NCBI RefSeq assembly: GCF_913774235.1
Contig: NZ_CAJYDW010000005.1
Span: 534,023 to 598,022 of the forward strand
DNA length: 64,000 nucleotides
Source of the DNA: an uncultured Pseudomonas sp.
GTDB taxonomy: Bacteria > Pseudomonadota > Gammaproteobacteria > Pseudomonadales > Pseudomonadaceae
Direction: 5' to 3'
Below are positions 46,318-55,078 of this stretch, one piece after another; position 1 is the first letter of the stretch, and every line of letters begins with the position of its first letter. The position numbers were made by a program, and so were the translations under genes. Below the pieces are notes generated by a model. It was given only the letters and a program-made list of their open reading frames with translations, did not search any database and was not told the DNA's origin.

Positions 46318-46992
46318 GTGGGCGACAAACTCATACTCATCGTCGAGGACGACGCGGACAGCGCCAGCGTGCTGGAGGCCTATCTGCTGCGGGACGGCTT
46401 CCGCGTGGTACTGGCCGAGGACGGCCAGCAGGGACTGGCGCTGTTCCAGCGGCAGCGACCCGACCTGGTGCTGCTCGACCTGATGCTGCCGCGCCTGGGC
46501 GGTACCGAGGTGCTGGGGCAGATCCGCCGGACCGGGGATACCCCGGTGATCATGGTGACCGCCATCGGCGACGAGCCGGAAAAGCTCGGGGCACTGCGCT
46601 ACGGCGCCGACGATTACGTGGTCAAACCCTACAATCCCAAGGAAGTGGTGGCGCGGGTGCATGCCGTGCTGCGCCGCTGCCACCAGGCGCCACGCGACGA
46701 GCGCTGGCTGCGTCATGGTCCGCTGACGGTGGACCTGGAACGTGTCAGCGCCACCGTCGAGGCGCAGCCCCTGGAACTGACCCCCACCGAGTTCGGCCTG
46801 CTCGCCACCCTGATGCGCACCCCGCACAAGGCCTTCACCCGCGAGGAACTGCTGGAGCGCTGCCTGCCGGAGAGCGAGGCCCTGGCCCGGGTGGTGGACA
46901 CTCACCTGCACAACCTCAGGCGCAAGTTGGAGGCCGCCGGTCTTGCCGGCGTGCCGGTGACGGTGCGCGCCGTCGGCTATCGCTTCGCATGA
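46318..46992 (+). CDS. OmpR/PhoB-family response regulator
   Basis: Two-component regulator (224 aa) with the receiver domain first: acidic pocket EDD at 10-12, phospho-acceptor Asp54 in LVLLDLMLP, and Lys in GADDYVVKPY. The winged-helix DNA-binding domain follows (LELTPTEFGLLATL, VDTHLHNLRRKLE). GTG start at 46318 with GAGAG before it. The stop overlaps the kinase start by 4 bp. Probably controls the divergent efflux operon, as BaeR does for mdtABC. Confidence 0.88.
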   Translation: MGDKLILIVEDDADSASVLEAYLLRDGFRVVLAEDGQQGLALFQRQRPDLVLLDLMLPRLGGTEVLGQIRRTGDTPVIMVTAIGDEPEKLGALRYGADDYVVKPYNPKEVVARVHAVLRRCHQAPRDERWLRHGPLTVDLERVSATVEAQPLELTPTEFGLLATLMRTPHKAFTREELLERCLPESEALARVVDTHLHNLRRKLEAAGLAGVPVTVRAVGYRFA

Positions 46993-48170
46993 GGGGCCAG
47001 CGACCGCTCGGCCGCTGGGTCGGCTGGCGCATGAGCCTGCTGGCGCTGGCGGCGGTGCTGCTGATCGCCGCCGGCATGTACCTCTGGTTCCTCTTCGGCG
47101 ACTGGTGGGTACTGCGCCAGGTACCGGCGGCGGCGCGGGCGGAAATCCTGCAGTTGCGCGCCGATCCGCAGCAGAACGAGGCGCGGCTGTGGGTGCTGTT
47201 CAGCCACTACTATCCGGTGCGCTACTTCCTGCCCGGTATCGCCAGTCGCGACTGGTGGGTGCTGGCAGGTCTGCTGCTGGCAACGGTCCCGTTGATCCTG
47301 CTGGCCGGTTTTCGTCTGTCGCGGCCGCTGGCTAGCCAGTTTTCCGCCATCGCCGCAGCGGCGCGACGGGTCGCTTCCGGGGCGCTGGACACCCGGGTGG
47401 ACGTGGCCGAGAGCGCACCGGCGGAGGTCCGCCGGCTGGCGCTCGACCTCAACAGCCTGACCGCGCGCCTGCAGCAGTACGAACGCGACGTGCGCGATTC
47501 CAGCGCCATCCTCGCCCATGAACTGCGCACCCCGCTCAACGCCGCTTCGGTACGGATCCAGGGCATCCTCGACGAGGTCTTTCCGGCGGATGCCCGGCAG
47601 TTGCAGATGGTCAAGCGCCAGCTCGATCTGCTCAACACCCTGGTGGGCGACCTGCACACCCTGTCGCTGGCCGAGGCCGGGCAACTGGTGCTGGATGCGC
47701 GCCCCTTCGTGTTGGCGGCGCTGGTGGAAGAGCGCCTGGCCTGGTTCGCACCCCAGCTGCAGGCCGAGGCCATCCAGGTGCACCTGGAGCTGGACCCCGA
47801 GCAGTGCTTGTTCGCCGACCGTGACCGGATCGGCCAGTTGCTCAACATCCTGCTGGACAACTTCCTGCGCTACGGCGCCAGCGGTGGCGAGCTGGACATC
47901 GTCCAGCGCGCCCAGGCGGACTCCCTGCTGTTGGAGTTCCGTGATCGCGGCCCCGGTATTCCCGAGGCCGATCGCGAGCGCGTCTTCCATCGCTTCTGGC
48001 GCGCCGACAGCTCGCGTGCGCGCCATCTGGGCGGCAGTGGCCTTGGCCTGTCCATCGCCCGCGCCATCTGCGATGCCCACCGGGGCAGTATCCGCGCCCT
48101 GGAGCGGCCCGGTGGCGGGGTGGTACTGAGCATCGAGCTGCCGGGCGCAACGCCTCGCCCCATGGGCTGA
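46989..48170 (+). CDS. Sensor histidine kinase of the efflux two-component system
   Basis: Membrane kinase (393 aa). TM1 is near 15-36, a short periplasmic region 40-88, TM2 near 89-108, then HAMP. The H-box has His177 in SSAILAHELRTPLN, and the ATPase part has the N-box in LNILLDNFLRYG, DRGPGIPEADRERVF and GGSGLGLSIAR. It is encoded with the response regulator by ATGA overlap. Confidence 0.9.
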   Translation: MRGQRPLGRWVGWRMSLLALAAVLLIAAGMYLWFLFGDWWVLRQVPAAARAEILQLRADPQQNEARLWVLFSHYYPVRYFLPGIASRDWWVLAGLLLATVPLILLAGFRLSRPLASQFSAIAAAARRVASGALDTRVDVAESAPAEVRRLALDLNSLTARLQQYERDVRDSSAILAHELRTPLNAASVRIQGILDEVFPADARQLQMVKRQLDLLNTLVGDLHTLSLAEAGQLVLDARPFVLAALVEERLAWFAPQLQAEAIQVHLELDPEQCLFADRDRIGQLLNILLDNFLRYGASGGELDIVQRAQADSLLLEFRDRGPGIPEADRERVFHRFWRADSSRARHLGGSGLGLSIARAICDAHRGSIRALERPGGGVVLSIELPGATPRPMG

Positions 48171-48211
48171 GCGTGCCCGTCCGCCTGTCCGGCTCGAGTG
48201 GGTCCGGGCGA

Positions 48212-48225
48212 TATACCTTGGTATA
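48212..48225. promoter_or_regulatory. Dyad TATACC-TT-GGTATA before the ABC/TCS operon
   Basis: A 14-base dyad overlapped by a second one, TTGG-tatag-CCAA (48218-48230), in the 179 bp gap before the two-domain permease gene. The form suits a NarL/FixJ-type regulator, and one is encoded at the end of this operon. A direct link is inference. Confidence 0.4.
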
Positions 48226-48349
48226 GCCAAACGTCCATCGTTTCAATGGCTTGGACGCGGCGGCGGACCTAGATTAGGCCGGCGGCTGGGACCTGCGCGG
48301 CAGGTGCCCAACCGATCTCCCTCCGGCCCGTTCATTCACGAGGTACGCC

Positions 48350-50104
48350 ATGAAGACGCTTCCTGGCCTCTACAGCCCTGCCGTGGCGCCGCGCCTGCCG
48401 CGGCACCGTCCAACCTCCCTCTGGGCCGATGGTCTTTGCGTGCTGCTCGGCGTCATCGCCCTGGTGCTCGTCTGGCACGGCGTGAGCGAGATGCGCGCGC
48501 CCCTGGCCGTGCTCGACGCCGATCCCATGACCCTGGACCTGGCGCGGCTGCCCGAGTACGCCCTGCGCACCACCCTGCGCATGTTCATCGCCCTGGGCGC
48601 CTCGCTGCTGTTCACCTTCGTCTTCGCCTCCCTGGCCGCCAAGAGCCGCAAGGCGGAGCTGCTGATCCTGCCGGCCATCGACATCCTGCAGTCGGTGCCC
48701 ATCCTCGGCTTTCTGACCTTCACCGTCAGCTTCTTCCTCGGGCTGTTTCCGGGGCGGCAGCTGGGCGCCGAGTGCGCGGCCATCTTCGCCATCTTCACCA
48801 GTCAGGCCTGGAACATGGCCTTCGGCTTCTACCAGTCGCTGCGCACTGTGCCCGAGGACCTGCAGCAGGTGAGCGTCCAGTTCGGGCTGTCCCCCTGGCG
48901 GCGTTTCTTCCGCCTGGAGCTGCCGTTCGCCATCCCCGGCCTGGTCTGGAACACCATGATGTCCATGTCCGGTGGCTGGTTCTTCGTAGTGGCCTCGGAA
49001 GCCATCACCGTCGGCGACAACACCATCAACCTGCCGGGCATCGGGTCCTGGCTGGCGCTGGCCATCGCCAAGCAGGACATCGCCGCCATCGGTTGGGCGG
49101 TGCTGGCCATGGGCCTGGTGATCCTGCTCTACGATCAGCTGTTCTTCCGCCCCGTGGTGGCCTGGGCCGATCGCTTCCGCGTCGAGCAAACCGCCAGCCA
49201 GCAGGTGCCGCGCTCCTGGGTCTATGACCTGGTCCGCCGGGCCCGCCTGGGTCGCGCGCTGGCCGGCTTCGGTAGTTTCTGCAGCCAACTGGCCACCCCG
49301 CGGGTCCGCCTCGGCTGGCCGCACTGGCAGCTGGCGCCCCAGGGGCGCGCCTGGCTGCAGCGGGGGCTGGACGTGCTCTGGTACGGCTTGCTGCTGGTGG
49401 TGCTGCCCTATGGCGTCTACGCGCTGTTCCGCTTCATCGCCGGGGGCGTCTACTGGGTCGAAGCGGTCTCGGTACTCGGCCTGGGCCTGCTGACCATGGT
49501 CCGGGTGCTGCTGCTGATCGCCGTCGCCAGCCTGATCTGGGTGCCCATCGGCGTCTGGATCGGCCTGCGCCCGGGTTGGTCGCAGCGCCTGCAGGCGGTG
49601 GCCCAGTTCCTCGCCGCCTTCCCGGCCAACGTGCTGTTCCCGGTGGCCGTGGTGGGCATCGTCAGCTTCCACCTGAATCCGGACATCTGGCTGTCGCCGC
49701 TGATGGTGCTGGGCACCCAGTGGTACATCCTGTTCAACGTCATCGCCGGGGCCAGCGTGCTGCCCAATGACCTGCGCGAGGCGGCCCGGCTGTTCGGCCT
49801 CAAGCGCTGGCAGTGGTGGCGGCAACTGGCCCTACCGGCGATCTTTCCCTACTACGTCACCGGTGCCCTGACCGCCGCCGGCGGCTCCTGGAACGCCAGT
49901 ATCGTCGCCGAGGTAGTGAGCTGGGGCGACCAGCACCTCCAGGCCCATGGCCTGGGCGCCTACATCGCGCAGATGACCGCCGCCGGGGACTTCCCCCGGG
50001 TGGCCCTGGGCATCGTGGTGATGTCCATCTTCGTCCTCGGATTCAACCGGCTGCTGTGGCGGCCCCTGTATGCCTATGCCGAACGGCGCCTGCGGCTCGA
50101 TTGA
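48350..50104 (+). CDS. Two-domain ABC transporter permease (NitT/TauT-like fused permease)
   Basis: A 584-residue permease made of two fused binding-protein-dependent permease domains, each with about six spans and its own EAA loop (LQQVSVQFGLSPWRRFFRLELP in the first half, in two parts, and DLREAARLFGLKRWQWWRQLALP in the second). This fused form belongs to an uncharacterised anion-type ABC group. No binding-protein gene is next to it. ATG at 48350; ATPase gene follows after 13 bp. Confidence 0.87.
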   Translation: MKTLPGLYSPAVAPRLPRHRPTSLWADGLCVLLGVIALVLVWHGVSEMRAPLAVLDADPMTLDLARLPEYALRTTLRMFIALGASLLFTFVFASLAAKSRKAELLILPAIDILQSVPILGFLTFTVSFFLGLFPGRQLGAECAAIFAIFTSQAWNMAFGFYQSLRTVPEDLQQVSVQFGLSPWRRFFRLELPFAIPGLVWNTMMSMSGGWFFVVASEAITVGDNTINLPGIGSWLALAIAKQDIAAIGWAVLAMGLVILLYDQLFFRPVVAWADRFRVEQTASQQVPRSWVYDLVRRARLGRALAGFGSFCSQLATPRVRLGWPHWQLAPQGRAWLQRGLDVLWYGLLLVVLPYGVYALFRFIAGGVYWVEAVSVLGLGLLTMVRVLLLIAVASLIWVPIGVWIGLRPGWSQRLQAVAQFLAAFPANVLFPVAVVGIVSFHLNPDIWLSPLMVLGTQWYILFNVIAGASVLPNDLREAARLFGLKRWQWWRQLALPAIFPYYVTGALTAAGGSWNASIVAEVVSWGDQHLQAHGLGAYIAQMTAAGDFPRVALGIVVMSIFVLGFNRLLWRPLYAYAERRLRLD

Positions 50105-50117
50105 GAGGAGAACCGCC

Positions 50118-51425
50118 ATGAACCTGACTACCCTGAACCAGCGTCCCCTCATCGACGTCCAGAACGTCCGCCAGCTCTACGGCAACGCCGGCGGCCCGGC
50201 CCGGGTGGTGCTGGACGACGTCTCCCTGACCCTGCACGAGAACGAGATCGTCGGCCTGCTGGGCCGCTCCGGCTCCGGCAAGTCGACCCTGCTGAGATCC
50301 ATCGCCGGGCTGCTCACCCCCAGTGGCGGCAAGGTCGACTTCCCGCCCAAGGACGACGGCCAGCGCGCCCGCGTCAGCATGGTGTTCCAGAGCTTTGCCC
50401 TGTTTCCCTGGTTGACCGTGCTGCAGAACGTCGAGATCGGCCTGGAGGCGCTGCACGTGCCGCTGGACGAGCGCCGCCGTCGGGCCCTGGCGGCCATCGA
50501 CCTGATCGGCCTGGACGGCTTCGAGAGCGCCTATCCCAAGGAGCTCTCCGGCGGCATGCGCCAGCGCGTCGGCCTGGCCCGCGCCCTGGTGGTACACCCG
50601 GACGTACTGCTGATGGACGAACCCTTCTCGGCGCTGGACGTGCTCACCGCCGAGACCCTGCGCACCGATCTGCTCGACCTCTGGGTCGAGGGCCGCATGC
50701 CGATCCGCTCCATCCTCATGGTCACCCACAACATCGCCGAAGCCGTGCTGCTCTGCGACCGGGTGCTGATCTTCTCCAGCAACCCCGGCCGCGTCGCCAG
50801 CGAGATCCGCATCGATCTGCCGCAGCCGCGCAATCGTCACGATCCGGCCTTCCGCGAACTGGTGGAGGAGATCTACGTGCGCATGACCGGCGAAACCACG
50901 CCGACGCCCCACGAAGGCGTTTTCCCCGGCAGCGGTCTCGGCATGCTGCTGCCGAGCGTCTCCACCAACGCCCTGGCGGGTCTGCTGGAAGCGGTCCACG
51001 CCGAGCCCTACCAGGGCCGTGCCGACCTGCCGGAACTGGCCGGCGGCCTGGGTTACGCGCTGGACGAACTCTTCCCCCTGGCCGAGGTACTGCAGCTGTT
51101 GCGCCTGGCCGTACTCGAAGGCGGGGACCTGCACCTGCTGCCGGCCGGCCGCGCCTATGTCGAGGCAGGGGTGGACGTGCGCAAGCAGCTGTTCGCCCGG
51201 CAACTGCTCAACTGCGTGCCGCTGGTGGGCCATATTCGCCGGGTGCTGGACGATCGCCAGGGCCACACGGCGCCGGCACGGCGTTTCCGCGACGAACTGG
51301 AGGACTTCATGGACGAAGCCGACGCCGCCCGCACCCTCGGCAGCGCCATTCAATGGGGGCGCTACGGCGAACTCTTCGCCTATGATCAAGCGGCCGATAT
51401 GTTCAGCCTGGAGAATCCAGGTTAA
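50118..51425 (+). CDS. ABC ATPase with C-terminal AAA-associated domain
   Basis: ATPase (435 aa) whose first 250 residues are a nitrate/sulfonate-type nucleotide-binding domain (Walker A GRSGSGKST, signature LSGGMRQRVGLARAL, Walker B LLMDEPFSALD, H-loop MVTHNIAEA). Residues from about 285 form an extra AAA-associated domain of unknown function (ELAGGLGYALDELFPLAEVLQ in parts), which is usual in partners of the fused permeases. ATG at 50118 with GAGAGGAG before it. Confidence 0.87.
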   Translation: MNLTTLNQRPLIDVQNVRQLYGNAGGPARVVLDDVSLTLHENEIVGLLGRSGSGKSTLLRSIAGLLTPSGGKVDFPPKDDGQRARVSMVFQSFALFPWLTVLQNVEIGLEALHVPLDERRRRALAAIDLIGLDGFESAYPKELSGGMRQRVGLARALVVHPDVLLMDEPFSALDVLTAETLRTDLLDLWVEGRMPIRSILMVTHNIAEAVLLCDRVLIFSSNPGRVASEIRIDLPQPRNRHDPAFRELVEEIYVRMTGETTPTPHEGVFPGSGLGMLLPSVSTNALAGLLEAVHAEPYQGRADLPELAGGLGYALDELFPLAEVLQLLRLAVLEGGDLHLLPAGRAYVEAGVDVRKQLFARQLLNCVPLVGHIRRVLDDRQGHTAPARRFRDELEDFMDEADAARTLGSAIQWGRYGELFAYDQAADMFSLENPG

Positions 51426-51474
51426 ACACTTCCCGCTCTAGGACGTCCGCGCGATTTCAAACGAGAGACTGGCC

Positions 51475-52533
51475 ATGGATCGACGACCCTTCGCCACCAC
51501 CACCCACTGGCTGCGGTTAGGGGGTCTCTGCGCCCTGGCGCTGGGCATCGCCCTGTTGGATACCTTCACCGACCGGGAGATCGCCATCGGCGTCTTCCAG
51601 GTGGTGGTAGTCCTGCTGGCCGCGGGCTTTCTCTCCACCCGCGGCGTCACCGTCACCGCCCTGGGCTGCGCACTGCTGGTGCTCTGCAGCTATGGCGCTA
51701 CCCGCTCGGGAGACCGCGATGCCGGACTGGTCAACTGCGTCATCAGTCTGCTGGCCATCGTCGCGGTGGCCGCCCTGGCGTTGCGCCTGGACGCCGCCAA
51801 ACGCGCCGCGGAAGCCGCCCGCACGCGCCTGACCCAGGCCGGGCGCCTCAGCCAGCTCGGCGAACTGGCCGCCTCCATCGCCCATGAGGTGAACCAACCC
51901 CTCACCGCCATCGCTGCCAGCGGCAACGCCTGCCAGCGCTGGTTGAGCAACGAGCCGCCGCAGGTGGAACGCGCCGTCCAGGCGGCGCAGCGGGTCATCG
52001 ACGACGCCCACCGCGCCAGCGCGGTGATCGCCCGGGTGCGCGGCCTGGTGCGCCAGGCCCAGGTGGCCAAGGACTGGCTGAACCTCGGGGATACCGTGGA
52101 GCAGACGCTCGATTTCGTCCGCGGCGAACTGGCCCAGCGTCAGGTCGTCGTGGAGCTGCAACTGCAAGAGGGCCTGCCGCCGCTGTTGGCGGACCAGAGC
52201 CAACTGCAGCAGGTCATCCTCAATCTCCTGCTCAATGCCCTCGATGCCCTGGAAGGCGTAGCGCCCGAGGCGCGGCGCATCGTCGTCAAGGTGGCGCAGG
52301 ACACGGCCGGCGCCATCCGCCTGGGGGTGGAGGACAGCGGTCGCGGCTTGACCCCCGATGCCCGCGAGCAGATGTTCGAGGCCTTTTACACCACCAAGGC
52401 GCAGGGGATGGGCCTGGGGCTGGCGCTGAGTCGCTCCATCGTCGAAGCTCATGGTGGACGCATCTGGGCCACCTCGCTGCCGGACGGGGGGACCGGTGTC
52501 TATTGCAGCCTGCCAAAGGATCAGGAACCCTGA
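51475..52533 (+). CDS. Membrane sensor histidine kinase
   Basis: Kinase (352 aa) with three to four hydrophobic spans in the first 105 residues and almost no periplasmic loop, so it probably senses within the membrane or through the adjacent transporter. The H-box is His137 in LAASIAHEVNQPLTA (FixL/DctB-like), followed by LNLLLNALDALEG, DSGRGLTPDAREQMFEAF and GMGLGLALSRSI. ATG at 51475. Its stop overlaps the regulator start (TGATG). Confidence 0.87.
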   Translation: MDRRPFATTTHWLRLGGLCALALGIALLDTFTDREIAIGVFQVVVVLLAAGFLSTRGVTVTALGCALLVLCSYGATRSGDRDAGLVNCVISLLAIVAVAALALRLDAAKRAAEAARTRLTQAGRLSQLGELAASIAHEVNQPLTAIAASGNACQRWLSNEPPQVERAVQAAQRVIDDAHRASAVIARVRGLVRQAQVAKDWLNLGDTVEQTLDFVRGELAQRQVVVELQLQEGLPPLLADQSQLQQVILNLLLNALDALEGVAPEARRIVVKVAQDTAGAIRLGVEDSGRGLTPDAREQMFEAFYTTKAQGMGLGLALSRSIVEAHGGRIWATSLPDGGTGVYCSLPKDQEP

Positions 52534-53156
52534 TGGATAATGCCTTGCCCACCCTGGTCCACCTGGTGGACGACGATGCCTCCGTGCGCGCCGCCCTGGA
52601 AGACCTGCTCGCCTCGGTGGGGCTCACCACCCGCAGCTACGTTTCCGCGGCCGACTTTCTCGCACGCGCCACGCTGGACGTCCCCGCCTGCCTGGTGCTC
52701 GACGTGCGCATGCCGGGCATGAACGGCCTGGACCTGCAGCAGGAGCTGCAGCGCCGGGAGATCGTCCTGCCGATCATCTTCATCACCGGCCATGGCGACA
52801 TCCCCATGTCGGTACGGGCGATGAAGCAGGGTGCCCTGGAATTCCTCACCAAGCCCTTCCGCGACCAGGACCTGCTCGACGCCATCGACCAGGCCCTGCG
52901 TAAGGCGCGCGAAGCCCACGCGCAGCAGGCGCAGATCCGGCAGCTGCAGGCGCGACTCGACAGCCTCAACGACGGCGAGCGCGCAGTGCTCTCGCGGGTG
53001 GTGACCGGGCTGCTCAACAAGCAGATCGCTGCCCAGTTGGGCGTTAGCGAGATCACCGTCAAGGTGCGCCGCGCCGCCCTCATGCGCAAGCTGCAGGCCG
53101 GTTCCCTGGCCGAGCTGGTGAAGATTGTCGAGCGGTTGGAGGCGCCGCGGGCCTAA
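52533..53156 (+). CDS. FixJ/LuxR-type response regulator
   Basis: Response regulator (207 aa). The receiver domain has VDDD at 12-15, Asp57 in CLVLDVRMPGMNG and FLTKPF. A LuxR-type HTH follows: LSRVVTGLLNKQIAAQLGVSEITVKVRR in two parts. The ATG at 52533 overlaps the kinase stop; an upstream start at 52503 lies inside the kinase gene. Likely controls the upstream permease/ATPase genes. Confidence 0.88.
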   Translation: MDNALPTLVHLVDDDASVRAALEDLLASVGLTTRSYVSAADFLARATLDVPACLVLDVRMPGMNGLDLQQELQRREIVLPIIFITGHGDIPMSVRAMKQGALEFLTKPFRDQDLLDAIDQALRKAREAHAQQAQIRQLQARLDSLNDGERAVLSRVVTGLLNKQIAAQLGVSEITVKVRRAALMRKLQAGSLAELVKIVERLEAPRA

Positions 53157-53239
53157 GTCGGGTGAGGCTCGCTGGGTATCGTCAGCGGCTCGGCTCGGCT
53201 TTATCGAAGCGGCCTTTAGCGCCTTAATCGGCAGTGCGC

Positions 53240-53266
53240 TAAAGAAAGAAAATAGTCAGTCGATTA
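53240..53266 (+). promoter_or_regulatory. Candidate sigma-28 (FliA) promoter of the chemoreceptor gene
   Basis: TAAAGAAA and GTCGATTA separated by exactly 11 bases fit the flagellar consensus TAAAGTTT-N11-GCCGATAA well (5 of 8 and 6 of 8). It lies 43 bp upstream of the receptor start, as expected for a chemotaxis gene. Confidence 0.6.
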
Positions 53267-53308
53267 AAGGGTTCTAGCAGATCGACTTTCGATCTCGAGG
53301 AGCCCGCC

Positions 53309-54937
53309 TTGAACCTTCGCTCGTTCCGTATCGCCCCCCGCGCCAGCCTGTGCTTTGGCGCCATTACCCTGTTCGTGATCCTGCTGGGCGTCTTCGCCCT
53401 GATCCAGCTCGGCGCCCTGCGCGCCACCGAGCAGGCGATGGAGGCCAAGTGGCTGGCGAGCGTGCAAACGGCCGACGATATCCAGATCGCGCTGTTGCAT
53501 ACCCGCTTGGAAAGCATCCGCCTGCTGGCCACCGAAGACAGTGCCGCCATCAGCAGGGCGACTCAGCAGATCCAGCAGAATCGTGACGTGATGAACGCGC
53601 GGACGAACTACTATCGCGAACATCTCATCGCTACGGCTGAAGGTCGGGCCAGTTTCGAGCGGGCCGCCGCGCAGATGAAGGCCTATCTCGAAGGCCTGGA
53701 TCGCGTCGTCGCCCTGGCCACGACCGACCATGACCAGGCGCTCAGCCTGGCCAACGGCGAACAGCGGGAGCGGGCGGAAGCCTATCAGGAGCAGCTCACC
53801 CAACTGCGTGACTTCAACGCCGAGGGCGCCCGCCTGGCCGGTCAGTCCGCGACGGAAATCTATGACCACAGCGTGCGCGTCGTGCTGGCAATCATGCTGC
53901 TGGCGGTACTGGCCACACTGCTGCTGGCCTGGCGCCTGACCCATAGCCTGGCCCAGCCGATCGGTGCTTCCCTGGTTGTGGCCAATGCCATCGCCCAGGG
54001 CGAGCTGACCGGCAAGATCGATCCGCGCGGCGCCGACGAAGCCGCTGGCCTGATGCGCGCCCTGGCGCAGATGCAGGACAACCTCAAGGCCACCCTGCAT
54101 GGCATCTCGCACTCATCCCAGCGCCTGAGCGAAACGGCCCAGACCATGAAGGTGGTGACCGAAGACGCCAGCCGGACACTGACCCACCAGAACGCGGAGA
54201 TCGACCAAGCCGCCACGGCGGTTACCGAGATGAGCGCCGCGGTGGAAGAGGTGGCCCGCAACGCGGCGTCCACCTCGCAGGCGGCGCGTGAATCCAGCGT
54301 GGCGGCGGAGAGTGGCAACGCCAAGGTCGGTGAGGCGCTGGGCGCCATGCAGCGGCTTTCCCAGCAGGTGCAGTCGACCTCGGTCCAGGTCCAGGGGCTG
54401 GCCGGGCAGGCGCAGGACATCAGCCAGGTGCTCAGCGTGATCGGTGCCATCGCCGAACAGACCAATCTGCTGGCGCTGAACGCCGCCATCGAAGCCGCCC
54501 GGGCCGGCGAGCAGGGGCGTGGCTTCGCAGTGGTGGCCGACGAGGTAAGGGCGCTGGCACACCGCACCCAGACCTCGACCCGCGAGATCGAACAGATGAT
54601 TCAGGCGATCCAGCAAGGCTCGGCACAGGCGCTGGATTCCATGCAGCTCAGCACCAGCCAGGCCCAGGCGACCTATGCGGTGGCCCAGGAAGCCGGCGCG
54701 GCGCTGAGCGCCATTCTCCAGGCCGTGCGCCTGATCGACGAGCGCAACCTGCAGATCGCCACCGCAGCTGAAGAGCAGGCCCATGTCTCCCGCGAGGTGG
54801 ATCGCAACCTCATCAGCATCCGCGATCTTTCGGTGCAGACCAGCGATGGCAATCGGCAAACTGTCGGCGCCAGTGAGCAGTTGTCGGGCTTGGCGACTGA
54901 GCTGGAAACCCTGGTGCGGCGCTTCCGGTTGGCGTGA
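53309..54937 (+). CDS. Methyl-accepting chemotaxis protein with four-helix-bundle sensor
   Basis: Chemoreceptor (542 aa). TM1 is near 14-36, the periplasmic four-helix-bundle domain to about 188, TM2 near 190-210, then HAMP and the signalling domain with [20 protein letters not shown] and [13 protein letters not shown]. The start is a TTG at 53309 with GAGGAG six bases before it. No ATG gives a complete first membrane span. Ligand unknown. Confidence 0.87.
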   Translation: MNLRSFRIAPRASLCFGAITLFVILLGVFALIQLGALRATEQAMEAKWLASVQTADDIQIALLHTRLESIRLLATEDSAAISRATQQIQQNRDVMNARTNYYREHLIATAEGRASFERAAAQMKAYLEGLDRVVALATTDHDQALSLANGEQRERAEAYQEQLTQLRDFNAEGARLAGQSATEIYDHSVRVVLAIMLLAVLATLLLAWRLTHSLAQPIGASLVVANAIAQGELTGKIDPRGADEAAGLMRALAQMQDNLKATLHGISHSSQRLSETAQTMKVVTEDASRTLTHQNAEIDQAATAVTEMSAAVEEVARNAASTSQAARESSVAAESGNAKVGEALGAMQRLSQQVQSTSVQVQGLAGQAQDISQVLSVIGAIAEQTNLLALNAAIEAARAGEQGRGFAVVADEVRALAHRTQTSTREIEQMIQAIQQGSAQALDSMQLSTSQAQATYAVAQEAGAALSAILQAVRLIDERNLQIATAAEEQAHVSREVDRNLISIRDLSVQTSDGNRQTVGASEQLSGLATELETLVRRFRLA

Positions 54938-54974
54938 GGGAGCAGGCTGGGGAGGAGAGGGGGCCAACGCCTGA

Positions 54975-55048
54975 GCTGAATTCAGCCCAGGCTGGCCGGG
55001 CGAGGCGGGAGGGGCTTGGTGAAGGCCTGTCGGCAACGCCTCGCCCGG
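54975..55048. terminator. Inverted repeats between convergent chemoreceptor and binding-protein genes
   Basis: A perfect 12 bp inverted repeat (CCGGGCGAGGCG at 54996-55007 and its complement at 55037-55048) is preceded by the palindrome GCTGAATTCAGC at 54975-54986. It fills the 141 bp gap between convergent genes, so it probably helps end transcription. No U-tract. Confidence 0.4.
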
Positions 55049-55078
55049 TACCGGCAGCGAGGCTGGTGAAGGGCCGGT

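Noticed and set aside
44788..46911. A 707-residue version of the outer-membrane factor
   Set aside because: The first 230 residues are antisense to the response regulator. The lipoprotein signal begins at 46221.
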